64,000 nt of DNA, taken from positions 1 through 64,000 of the IMG/VR virus record IMGVR_UViG_3300008116_000058. The stretch is one strand, 5' to 3'. The translations under genes and the position numbers were made by a program. Below are positions 54,049 to 60,164 of the stretch, in pieces; the stretch's first letter is position 1; each line of letters starts with the position of its first letter. The notes beneath the pieces were generated by a model that was not told the origin of the DNA, searched no databases, and was given only the letters and a program-made list of their open reading frames with translations. Source of the stretch: a virus.

Positions 54049-54783
54049 TTATGTAAATAACATCCATTGATTATCATATACTAAAACATTATCAATCACA
54101 ATAGATCCAAATAACTTATTTTCAATTTTATTACGCATTTTAATATTCAACTCAAACTGTTTTGCTGCCCGAATCACATCATGTCGTACATCGTCCCAAT
54201 ACCAGTCATCGCCAAACAATACCATATTAGGACGCATCAATTGTTCATAACAATCTATTATTTCATTATAAGTTTCATTCTTATAGTGTGCACTATCCAG
54301 AAAAATTATAGATGGTAAACTAGATATACGATTATGATAACGCATTCTAGCTAACAATTTTATTCCAGTAAGAGATGTACAATTAATCGGTACAATTTTA
54401 TTTCGATACTCGTAAGTATTTGCTAAAAACCGTTTGTAAATCGTAGGAATACCATTTTCAAACTGTAAAAACTTATATCCTTCACTCTTAGATTCCAAAT
54501 CCCACATATTTGTGTCACCTGTAAATGGATCTATGCATACCACCGAAGAACTGTGTAATCCACATCTATTCAATGATTCAATAATCCGTATACAACTACC
54601 ACCTACCATTGATCCTATTTCTAGAACTGACTCTGGTAAATATTCAGTAAACAAACTATCTAATAAAGCAGGCGTTACATTCGTGTGTGGGTATGAGTTG
54701 TCTATATATTTTATCACATCACAGTTTGTATACGGTGTGATATTATTATAAATCGTATGATTTAATTCTTTATATATTGACAT
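54049..54783 (-). CDS. Class I SAM-dependent methyltransferase (CmcI/Methyltransf_24 type)
   Basis: 244 residues. VLEIGSMVGGSCIRIIESLN is the SAM loop, VVCIDPFTGDTNMWDLES follows, and IIFLDSAHYKNETYNEIIDC is the D-x-x-H block of the CmcI/cephalosporin-hydroxylase-like family; NMVLFGDDWYWDDVRHDVIR completes it. Probably methylates a saccharide. AT-rich like the FkbM gene downstream. Confidence 0.85.
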   Translation of the reverse strand: MSIYKELNHTIYNNITPYTNCDVIKYIDNSYPHTNVTPALLDSLFTEYLPESVLEIGSMVGGSCIRIIESLNRCGLHSSSVVCIDPFTGDTNMWDLESKSEGYKFLQFENGIPTIYKRFLANTYEYRNKIVPINCTSLTGIKLLARMRYHNRISSLPSIIFLDSAHYKNETYNEIIDCYEQLMRPNMVLFGDDWYWDDVRHDVIRAAKQFELNIKMRNKIENKLFGSIVIDNVLVYDNQWMLFT

Positions 54784-55105
54784 ACATTTTAAATATACTC
54801 AAATCAACTTCGTTAAACTTGATGTTGATTTTGTCACAACCCCAGTTGGTTGTCATGCATCTTTTTTAGCTTGATCAACAATTTTTTGTAATAAAATTGC
54901 GTGTTCCGATAATAAACCTTTCAGTGTTTATATATAGTGTACGTCAAACTAAAAATTAAATTGGATGACCACGACTTGCGAATATACGAGGATTTCACGA
55001 AAACGTTCTTGATTATCTGTTAACAGCTACATCAATATCTATCTCGTCAACTTCAGTCTTCTCCACCTCAACTGGTGGTGTTTTATAATTCTATATCACT
55101 AATGG
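54784..55105 (-). other. 322-base stretch without a clear gene
   Basis: No convincing ORF. On the minus strand near 55020-55085 a short run of 24 codons, ending PPVEVEKTEVDEIDIDVAVN-R-stop, looks protein-like but lacks an ATG and may be a gene remnant. A CACTATATAT box occurs near 54935. Otherwise AT-rich without strong hairpins. Confidence 0.4.
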
Positions 55106-55315
55106 TCAAATCTTTTCAACAATAATATTGTCTGTCACCGGTTTGCCAAGACATACTCTTGTGTTACAAACCATACAAATCAAATTATTCGTCATAACAG
55201 TTATTAAAGAACCCTTGATAATACCAAGTTCCTGCAATCTTTGACTAACAACGTTAACCTCGACTATTCGTCCTTTTTCACCAGCTTTTAATTCGGTTAA
55301 CTTATATCTCTTCAT
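55106..55315 (-). CDS. feoA: FeoA-domain protein
   Basis: 69 residues. YKLTELKAGEKGRIVEVN, QRLQELGIIKGSLITVM and KPVTDNIIVEKI match the whole FeoA/SH3-like domain (LxELxxGExGxIxxI...LxxLGI..G). In bacteria FeoA is a cytoplasmic partner of the FeoB ferrous-iron transporter; stand-alone copies may regulate. The ATG lies 5 bases after the encoded CCA of tRNA-Gln, so both are probably on one transcript. Full length and intact. Confidence 0.85.
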   Translation of the reverse strand: MKRYKLTELKAGEKGRIVEVNVVSQRLQELGIIKGSLITVMTNNLICMVCNTRVCLGKPVTDNIIVEKI

Positions 55316-55320
55316 TAAAA

Positions 55321-55394
55321 TGGTTGCCCGAACTGGATTTGAACCAATACAAAGAGAGTCAAAGTCTCTTGTGCTACCATTACACTATCGGGCA
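55321..55394 (-). tRNA. tRNA-Gln(TTG)
   Basis: 74 bases with encoded CCA. Acceptor TGCCCGA/TCGGGCA, anticodon loop CTTTGAC, T-loop TTCAAAT. Confidence 0.93.
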
Positions 55395-55406
55395 ATTAAA
55401 ATCTAC

Positions 55407-55532
55407 TTACTTCTTACGTCGATGTCCTCTAACAGTACTCGACTTCACTCTAACATAAGATGTTCCACCTTTACGACGAATCTTTCGAACCGTCGATTTT
55501 CTATGATGTGTTCTTCTCCATGTTGTTGCCAT
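55407..55532 (-). CDS. Small Arg/Lys/His-rich protein A
   Basis: 41 residues, MATTWRRTHHRKSTVRKIRR to GHRRKK; about 40 percent basic. Strong SD AAGGA before the ATG. It aligns with the next gene product (H-x-R-K...R-x-I...G-T-x-x-V-R-V-K-x-S-x-T-V...R-R), so the two are paralogues from a tandem duplication. Protamine-like composition suggests nucleic-acid binding, for example in the head or on host DNA. Confidence 0.65.
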   Translation of the reverse strand: MATTWRRTHHRKSTVRKIRRKGGTSYVRVKSSTVRGHRRKK

Positions 55533-55540
55533 ATATTTCC

Positions 55541-55669
55541 TTACTTAGTACGACGTTTAGCGTGAACCGTCTTCGAATGTTTGACTCGGACTGTCTTAGT
55601 TCCAGTCTTCGTCTTGATCGTCCTATTATGTCCCTTTCGGGAGTGCGCCTTAACTGATTTAGTTCCCAT
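55541..55669 (-). CDS. Small Arg/Lys/His-rich protein B
   Basis: 42 residues, MGTKSVKAHSRKGHNRTIKT to KRRTK; strongly basic. SD AAAGGA 7 bases upstream. Eight bases from its paralogue at 55407-55532 and just downstream of tRNA-Gly. Function unknown; nucleic-acid binding inferred from charge. Confidence 0.65.
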   Translation of the reverse strand: MGTKSVKAHSRKGHNRTIKTKTGTKTVRVKHSKTVHAKRRTK

Positions 55670-55688
55670 ATATTTTCCTTTCTTAAAT

Positions 55689-55762
55689 TGGAGCGGGTAG
55701 TGAGAATCGAACTCACGCATAGGCTTTGGAAGAGCTTCAGGCTACCATTACATCATACCCGC
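55689..55762 (-). tRNA. tRNA-Gly(TCC)
   Basis: 74 bases with encoded CCA. Acceptor GCGGGTA/TACCCGC identical to tRNA-Gly(GCC), anticodon loop CTTCCAA with one A-C mismatch in the stem, T-loop TTCGATT. Confidence 0.9.
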
Positions 55763-55767
55763 AAAAT

Positions 55768-55857
55768 TGGCGGTTGGGGAAGGATTTGAACCTTCGGGGG
55801 CTTTAAGACCCCGGAGCTTTAGCAAAGCTCTGCATTAGACCACTCTGCCACCCAACC
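55768..55857 (-). tRNA. tRNA-Ser(GCT)
   Basis: 90 bases with encoded CCA, class II with long variable arm (CGGGGTC...GCCCCCG). Anticodon loop TTGCTAA, T-loop TTCAAAT. Confidence 0.95.
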
Positions 55858-55862
55858 ATAAA

Positions 55863-56369
55863 TCATGTTTTATTTTGAACATTATATCCATTATGTTCAA
55901 GAACATCTTTACACAATTTAATAAAATCGTCAAGCAATAAATCTCCTTTTGCCATATTAGCATCTTTACACGCTAAACCCAAATTGTCAATATCACATCC
56001 ACCACCTTTAGATACTGGTATTATGTGATCACAATTGTAAGTTTTTGGCTCTAAAAGATCTATTTTTCTGCCTGTCAAATAACATACCGGATTGTTTGTT
56101 ATTTTTGTTTCAAATTCTTTAATTGAAAAGTCTAAACTTTTTCGTTTTCCTTTTCCTATTCGTCTACCATTTACAAAACTAAAGTTATCTTTTTTCCGTC
56201 TCAATATACCTTTTAAGGTTTTTCTATTTGATTTGTTTCTTGTTTTTGTTTTTTCTTTTTGACCAACACCACAATGGTATGAAATAGTTCCTTTTGAACA
56301 CTTCAACAACTTTTGTATCTCTTTGTACGATTTGCCTTGTTTTCTCAATTCTAATATTAATGGTTTCAC
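55863..56369 (-). CDS. HNH endonuclease with N-terminal helix-turn-helix
   Basis: 168 residues from a GTG at 56369 (a TTG at 56396 would add nine residues; no ATG is in frame). N-terminal resolvase-like HTH: LILELRKQGKSYKEIQKLLK, then CSKGTISYH. Lys/Arg-rich middle. The C-terminal HNH domain has CYLTGRKI, NCDHIIPVSKGGGCDIDNLG with D-H core, and KDANMAKGDLLLDDF. Free-standing homing-type endonucleases are common in T4-like genomes; this one sits between two tRNA-Ser genes. Confidence 0.88.
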   Translation of the reverse strand: MKPLILELRKQGKSYKEIQKLLKCSKGTISYHCGVGQKEKTKTRNKSNRKTLKGILRRKKDNFSFVNGRRIGKGKRKSLDFSIKEFETKITNNPVCYLTGRKIDLLEPKTYNCDHIIPVSKGGGCDIDNLGLACKDANMAKGDLLLDDFIKLCKDVLEHNGYNVQNKT

Positions 56370-56439
56370 ATTAATATATAGTTTGGGTTCGAACAAAAAT
56401 TAATAATAATTATTCGAACTCGTTTTTATTTTCAAAGAA

Positions 56440-56527
56440 TGGCGGTGAAGGAGGGATTTGAACCCCCGGTGGTTTTACCCACTGCAGTTTTCAAGACTGC
56501 TGCAATAAACCGCTCTGCCACCTCACC
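56440..56527 (-). tRNA. tRNA-Ser(TGA)
   Basis: 88 bases with encoded CCA, class II. Anticodon loop CTTGAAA, variable arm GTGGG...CCACC region, T-loop TTCAAAT. Confidence 0.95.
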
Positions 56528-56529
56528 GT

Positions 56530-56630
56530 TTAAAATTGTCTACCGTTCGAAGCCGCCTTCATAGAATTACCTATGAGTCTAAGCGGAGTATATCTCCTCG
56601 TCCACCGTGTGGTTACGTTCAAACTAGCAA
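56530..56630 (-). ncRNA. Possible structured RNA between tRNA-Leu and tRNA-Ser
   Basis: Not a recognisable tRNA. The minus strand can form CCAC/GTGG, GGAG/CTCC and CATAG/CTATG hairpins, the last enclosed by CCGC/GCGG, and its ends TTGCTA and TAG-A-CAA can pair. Spacing equals one tRNA slot. May be a decayed tRNA or a small stable RNA. Confidence 0.3.
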
Positions 56631-56632
56631 AT

Positions 56633-56716
56633 TGGTGGGCGTAGTAGGATTTGAACCTACACGGATCGCTCCATGAGTTCCTAAGACTCACGTGTCTTCC
56701 ATTTCACCATACGCCC
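56633..56716 (-). tRNA. tRNA-Leu(TAG)
   Basis: 84 bases with encoded CCA, class II. Acceptor GGGCGTA/TACGCCC, anticodon loop CTTAGGA, T-loop TTCAAAT. Confidence 0.95.
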
Positions 56717-56722
56717 GTAAAT

Positions 56723-56799
56723 TGGTCGGAGTGACAGGATTTGAACCTGCAACAACTTGCTCCCAAAGCAAGTGCTCTACCAAGTTGAGCTACACTCCG
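56723..56799 (-). tRNA. tRNA-Pro(TGG)
   Basis: 77 bases with encoded CCA. Acceptor CGGAGTG/CACTCCG, anticodon loop TTTGGGA, T-loop TTCAAAT. Confidence 0.95.
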
Positions 56800-56809
56800 A
56801 TAAAAATTT

Positions 56810-56974
56810 TCAATGAACACCAAGAAGATCCAAATACTTTGTCTCCGGTTGTGGTAGAATTTCATCTGCCACAGTCATAATTGCCTTATAGTAAGCATAT
56901 GACGGATACTGTTCCGTAATCTTCATGTTCTTAAGATACTCGAAAAGAACTTTATTGTCAACATCAATTTCCAT
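56810..56974 (-). CDS. Small hypothetical protein inside the tRNA array
   Basis: 54 residues, MEIDVDNKVLFEYLKNMKIT to YLDLLGVH, helical and slightly acidic. Purine-rich GAAAGAAA before the ATG can serve as SD. It fills the space between tRNA-Val and tRNA-Pro. No family recognised. Confidence 0.6.
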   Translation of the reverse strand: MEIDVDNKVLFEYLKNMKITEQYPSYAYYKAIMTVADEILPQPETKYLDLLGVH

Positions 56975-56994
56975 ATTTTTCTTTCTTTAAAAAT

Positions 56995-57069
56995 TGGTAC
57001 ACGGTGAGGGATTTGAACCCCCGACAGCCACGGTGTAAACGTGGTGCTCTGCCGCTGAGCTAACCGTGC
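56995..57069 (-). tRNA. tRNA-Val(TAC)
   Basis: 75 bases with encoded CCA. Acceptor GCACGGT/ACCGTGT (G-U first pair), anticodon loop TTTACAC, T-loop TTCAAAT. Confidence 0.95.
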
Positions 57070-57086
57070 ATCTCAATCGTTCATAC

Positions 57087-57114
57087 ATACTAACACCGAA
57101 TCTGAAAATGTCAA
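57087..57114 (-). promoter_or_regulatory. Sigma70-type promoter upstream of tRNA-Val
   Basis: TTGACA, 16-base spacer, TAGTAT on the minus strand; expected start about 57080, 11 bases before the tRNA. Likely drives the tRNA array down to 55.3 kb. Confidence 0.55.
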
Positions 57115-57129
57115 TGATCTTTTCAAACA

Positions 57130-57286
57130 AAAAACCGTTGATCTTTTGGACCAACGGTTTCAAATCTGAGCAATTGTTTTTTAACCGTTAGTCTAGTTTA
57201 GCTTGCGCTAGGGAGTAGCGATGGACTTGGTTGTCCACTGGCTACACTTGACTGTACGGATAAATTCATTATGACAATACATATAG
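57130..57286 (-). ncRNA. Candidate small RNA with terminator downstream of GDP-fucose synthase
   Basis: Begins with CTATATGTATTGT (57274-57286), also present at 17304-17316. The minus strand then forms GTAGC-CAG-TGGAC/GTCCA-TC-GCTAC with an AACCAA loop, and TAGC-GCAA-GCTA. It ends with a strong terminator at 57133-57161. No ORF. Either a structured 3' UTR or an independent sRNA. Confidence 0.45.
57133..57161 (-). terminator. Rho-independent terminator
   Basis: Nine-base stem AAACCGTTG / CAACGGTTT, followed by a T run on the minus strand. Confidence 0.85.
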
Positions 57287-57293
57287 TTAAATT

Positions 57294-58226
57294 TCACAAA
57301 TGTACATTATTTTTGAACCAAAAGTAAGTTTTTTCCAAACCGTCCATCAAATTTGTACGAGGTTTCCATCCCATCGATAAGATTTTAGAACTGTCCATGA
57401 TCTTACGTGGCGTACCATCAGGTTTGGCAGTATCCCATACAACTTCACCTTCATACCCCACAACTTTACATACAGCTTCAGTTGCCTCTTTAATGGTAAT
57501 ATCAGATCCATATCCCACGTTGATATGTTGATCAGCGCTGTAATTTTCCATCAAAAACACACACGCTTCCGCTAAATCATCAACATACAAAAACTCTCTC
57601 ATAGGAGTTCCACTTCCCCAACAAACAACTTGAGAATCATTCTTGATTTTTGCCAAATGGAATTTACGAATCAATGCGGGTAACACATGAGAGTTAATTG
57701 GATCGAAGTTGTCCTTGATACCATACAGATTGCATGGCATAGCACTGATAAAATCACACCCATATTGTTGACGATACGCTTGACATGTACGTATACCGGC
57801 AATCTTTGCAAGAGCATACCACTGATTGGTTGGTTCTAATTCACCGGTTAACAGATACTCTTCCTTAATTGGTTGCTGTGCAAACTTCGGATAAATACAA
57901 CTGCTACCCAAAAACAACAATTTGTTTACGTTATATACGTATGACGCATTAATGATGTTATTTTGTATCTGTAAATTATTGTATATAAAATCAGCTGGGT
58001 ATGTACTGTTGGCAATAATACCGCCAACTTTTGCTGCTGCCATTATCACATACTCTGGCTTTGTAGTTTCAAAAAATTTATTTACAGATTGTTGATTGGT
58101 AAGATCCAATCCATTATGACCCACACCTATTAAATTCGTATAACCATTATTCAATAGTGTTCGCCAAATAGCAGATCCAACCATTCCGTTATGTCCGGCT
58201 ACATAAATCTTCGAACCTTTATTCAT
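57294..58226 (-). CDS. fcl: GDP-L-fucose synthase
   Basis: 310 residues from the ATG at 58226; the longer frame runs back through a terminator. NADP-binding GHNGMVGSA at 11-19, then LDLTNQQSVNKFFE, VGGIIANSTYPADFIYNNLQ, GSSCIYPKFAQQPIKEEYLL (Ser) and YALAKIAGIR (Tyr, Lys). These match GDP-4-keto-6-deoxymannose epimerase/reductase, which makes GDP-L-fucose. With the glycosyltransferases it implies sugar supply for a surface glycan. GDP-mannose dehydratase (Gmd) is not in this window. Confidence 0.93.
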   Translation of the reverse strand: MNKGSKIYVAGHNGMVGSAIWRTLLNNGYTNLIGVGHNGLDLTNQQSVNKFFETTKPEYVIMAAAKVGGIIANSTYPADFIYNNLQIQNNIINASYVYNVNKLLFLGSSCIYPKFAQQPIKEEYLLTGELEPTNQWYALAKIAGIRTCQAYRQQYGCDFISAMPCNLYGIKDNFDPINSHVLPALIRKFHLAKIKNDSQVVCWGSGTPMREFLYVDDLAEACVFLMENYSADQHINVGYGSDITIKEATEAVCKVVGYEGEVVWDTAKPDGTPRKIMDSSKILSMGWKPRTNLMDGLEKTYFWFKNNVHL

Positions 58227-58264
58227 AGTCTTAATGGTACATATCAAATAACATATTATTAAAA

Positions 58265-58290
58265 TGAAAAAACCACCCAAAGGTGGTTTT
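58265..58290 (-). terminator. Rho-independent terminator
   Basis: Stem AACCACC / GGTGGTT followed by a T run on the minus strand; lies just after the stop of the 77-residue gene (58297) and before fcl. Confidence 0.85.
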
Positions 58291-58296
58291 CTTTTT

Positions 58297-58530
58297 TCAT
58301 CCATTCAAACGTGGCTTGTCACAACAATTGCTAAGTTTTAGAATTTCATCAAGTGACTCTTTAACCCGAATAGGTTCATGACGATTCTTGATAAAAATCA
58401 AACTGTGAACCTTGGACGGTTCAATGTTAATAACCATATCCAAGTTAATCAAATTTGGATTATACTCACGTTGCTTAGCGTTACCGTCATGACTAGGATC
58501 AAGTACGTTGAGTTTAATAAAGTGTGCCAT
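58297..58530 (-). CDS. Small hypothetical protein
   Basis: 77 residues, MAHFIKLNVLDPSHDGNAKQ and a core MVINIEPSKVHSLIFIKNRH, with two Cys near the end (NCCDK). Looks like a small beta-rich domain. Isolated unit: late motif 10 bases before the ATG, terminator after. Not recognised. Confidence 0.7.
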   Translation of the reverse strand: MAHFIKLNVLDPSHDGNAKQREYNPNLINLDMVINIEPSKVHSLIFIKNRHEPIRVKESLDEILKLSNCCDKPRLNG

Positions 58531-58540
58531 AAATTGTGTC

Positions 58541-58549
58541 TATAAATAG
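58541..58549 (-). promoter_or_regulatory. Candidate late promoter motif CTATTTATA
   Basis: Directly after the hairpin at 58552-58582 and 10 bases before the ATG at 58530. Confidence 0.55.
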
Positions 58550-58551
58550 TT

Positions 58552-58582
58552 AACCGGCAATGACATTACATCATTGCCGGTT
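58552..58582 (-). terminator. Hairpin, probable terminator of the porin-like gene
   Basis: Twelve-base perfect stem AACCGGCAATGA / TCATTGCCGGTT with a 7-base loop; no long T run, so termination strength is uncertain. Confidence 0.6.
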
Positions 58583-58607
58583 GTTTGTCAACTATTATCG
58601 TCTAGAA

Positions 58608-59303
58608 TTAGAAGGTCAACTTAAGACCACCGGAATAAACGACGGTTCCAGAGAACTCACGATTTGCCCAATTATACTTGGCAGCATTGAAATCGTTATC
58701 GAACCATCCAACTTCAGCAAATGGAGTCAAAGTACCCCAAGCAAAAGTGAACGGACGAGCAACAGTGCCCTTAAAGCTAAGGGACTTGTAGTCATTAACG
58801 TATCCATACTCAGCAGCTGGGGTGACAGTCACACCATAAAACAAATTCTGAGTACGGCTAAGTCCAACGAACACGCCTTGCTGATTAAGGTCAATATCGA
58901 ATGCACCACGAACATATGGAGTAACATATGGGTTGTTCAAGGCAACCTTGGCACCAAACTCAGTAGAGTTAGGAATACCAAATCCGCCAGCTTGGTGACG
59001 AGTAACATCAGCGGTAGTACGCAATGAAAACTTCTCGGTCAAACCAAAACTCTTACCAGCACCAAGTGTCCAGTGACTCTGATCTTGATCACCAGTTGGT
59101 AGCAACACACCACCAGCATACACATCAGCATACTTTAGACTCTTGATTGCGTTGACACCAACAAACGGAGTTCCCCCAGAACGAGAAACACCATTGACCA
59201 CATAGTGGTTATTATAGCCAGCTTCGACTCCAATACTAGAGTCATTAGCCTTAGCGATTAGGGCAGCACAAAGAACTGCCAATACTGCGATCATCTTCTT
59301 CAT
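58608..59303 (-). CDS. Outer-membrane beta-barrel (porin-like) protein with signal peptide
   Basis: 231 residues. Signal peptide: MKKMIAVLAVLCAALIAKAN, cleavage expected after AKA. The mature part alternates hydrophobic/polar strands (YADVYAGGVLLPTG, TPYVRGAFDIDLN, TLTPFAEVGWFDNDF) and ends in Phe, as outer-membrane barrels do; NHYVVNGVSRSGGTPFVGVN resembles the start of TorF/Gcw_chp-type barrels. SD AAAGGA. A perfect sigma70 promoter lies about 110 bases upstream, so it is probably expressed early by host polymerase. A phage-made barrel could block superinfection or alter uptake; this is inferred. Confidence 0.88.
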   Translation of the reverse strand: MKKMIAVLAVLCAALIAKANDSSIGVEAGYNNHYVVNGVSRSGGTPFVGVNAIKSLKYADVYAGGVLLPTGDQDQSHWTLGAGKSFGLTEKFSLRTTADVTRHQAGGFGIPNSTEFGAKVALNNPYVTPYVRGAFDIDLNQQGVFVGLSRTQNLFYGVTVTPAAEYGYVNDYKSLSFKGTVARPFTFAWGTLTPFAEVGWFDNDFNAAKYNWANREFSGTVVYSGGLKLTF

Positions 59304-59413
59304 ATATGTTTATTTCCTTTCGTTACTACACTTTTTATAACTACCTTAACACTCATTAAGTTTGTTATAGATTGATGTGATTCAAAGATACACATTCAAT
59401 CATGTACGTGGAC

Positions 59414-59442
59414 AATATACCGTTAAACACCAAAAGTGTCAA
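59414..59442 (-). promoter_or_regulatory. Consensus sigma70 promoter of the porin-like gene
   Basis: TTGACA, 17-base spacer, TATATT on the minus strand. Expected start about 59407, giving a leader of about 100 bases with no ORF. Confidence 0.8.
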
Positions 59443-59514
59443 CGAATTTTTTCCAGTGATATATAGTTTTTACTTTTTTGAAAACTACGACGTTTTTTAG
59501 ACCATATATACGCA

Positions 59515-59546
59515 CAAAAAAAGCCAAACAACTTAATGTTTGACTT
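59515..59546 (-). terminator. Rho-independent terminator after tRNA-Leu(TAA)
   Basis: Stem AGTCAAAC / GTTTGGCT followed by seven T on the minus strand; ends the 59.5-60.8 kb tRNA run. Confidence 0.8.
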
Positions 59547-59552
59547 TAAATT

Positions 59553-59641
59553 TGGTACCACCGGCCGGACTTGAACCGGCACAGGATTTTACTCCCTGCG
59601 GATTTTAAGTCCGCTGTGTCTGCCTATTTCACCACGGTGGC
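59553..59641 (-). tRNA. tRNA-Leu(TAA)
   Basis: 89 bases with encoded CCA, class II. Anticodon loop CTTAAAA, T-loop TTCAAGT, acceptor GCCACCG/CGGTGGT. Confidence 0.93.
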
Positions 59642-59651
59642 ACTATTAAAT

Positions 59652-59735
59652 TGGTGGGTATGGAGGGAGTCGAACCCCCACGCCTTTCGGCGGTTGATTT
59701 TGAGTCAACTACGTCTGCCATTCCGTCACATACCC
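59652..59735 (-). tRNA. tRNA-Leu(CAA)
   Basis: 84 bases with encoded CCA, class II. Acceptor GGGTATG/CATACCC, anticodon loop CTCAAAA, T-loop TTCGACT. Confidence 0.95.
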
Positions 59736-59739
59736 GTAA

Positions 59740-59834
59740 ATCATCAAACTCATCGTGCTTCCTACCTACACTACGCCTCCTCATTGATTTGAGAGAGTGA
59801 CGGACCTTGAACCCGTCCCTATGCGTTTGAAAAA
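59740..59834 (-). other. tRNA-derived remnant
   Basis: One tRNA-sized slot. Only a T-arm-like GACGG-GTTCAAGGT-CCGTC (9-base loop) is visible; no anticodon arm or acceptor pairing was found. Confidence 0.3.
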
Positions 59835-59926
59835 TGGTAGCCTCATGCAGAATCGAACTGCCCAGAACGCCAATCGAGCGATTATAGAGATTATAAGTCT
59901 CCCCATGCACCTTACATCTTGAGGCC
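59835..59926 (-). tRNA. tRNA with UAU anticodon and long variable arm (Ile-UAU or unassigned)
   Basis: 92 bases with encoded CCA. Acceptor GGCCTCA/TGAGGCT pairs over all seven positions (first G-U). Anticodon arm GGAGA-CTTATAA-TCTCT gives TAT. A 23-base variable region contains CGC/GCG, and the T-loop is TTCGATT with one stem mismatch. A long variable arm is a Leu/Ser/Tyr feature; an Ile anticodon on such a body is atypical, so charging identity is uncertain. Confidence 0.75.
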
Positions 59927-59932
59927 ACTAAA

Positions 59933-59979
59933 TGGTAGCGGGGGGAAACCGGCCAGATACCAGACTTCTGACACCCCGC
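59933..59979 (-). pseudogene. Truncated 47-base tRNA minigene
   Basis: Keeps a GCGGGG/CCCCGC acceptor, a D-arm (GTCAG/CTGGC with GG in the loop) and an encoded CCA, but the anticodon arm and most of the T-arm are missing. Probably a deletion remnant; a functional minihelix is possible. Confidence 0.5.
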
Positions 59980-60000
59980 AAAATTGTTAAAGAACTAAAA

Positions 60001-60072
60001 TGGTAGCTGGTATGGGTGCTGACCCCACTTAGAAAATCTTATGAGGATTCTCCGTTTACCGAAACCCCAGCC
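60001..60072 (-). tRNA. tRNA-Met(CAT), copy 1 (unusual T-loop)
   Basis: 72 bases with encoded CCA. Anticodon arm GAATC-CTCATAA-GATTT. T-loop is GTCAGCA (54 and 58 both G). Acceptor GGCTGGG/ACCAGCT has a G-A mismatch at 7-66. Could be elongator Met or Ile2 (lysidine-modified). Confidence 0.75.
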
Positions 60073-60080
60073 ATTAAAAT

Positions 60081-60163
60081 TGGTAGCGGAGGTGGGAGTC
60101 GAACCCACCATAGCTTTCGCCGTGGTTATGAGCCACGCTAGCGTCCCTCGGCTTGTCCCCGCA
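60081..60163 (-). tRNA. tRNA-Met/Ile2(CAT), copy 2
   Basis: 83 bases with encoded CCA. Anticodon arm CGTGG-CTCATAA-CCACG, canonical T-loop TTCGACT, a GC-GAAA-GC mini-arm in the variable region. First acceptor pair is T-T (mismatch), as initiator tRNAs are unpaired there, but the anticodon stem lacks the three G-C pairs of initiators. Confidence 0.8.
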
Positions 60164-60164
60164 G

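Noticed and set aside
57294-58304. Longer GDP-fucose synthase reading frame from 58304
   Set aside because: It would run through the terminator hairpin at 58265-58290; the ATG at 58226 starts exactly before the NADP-binding fold.
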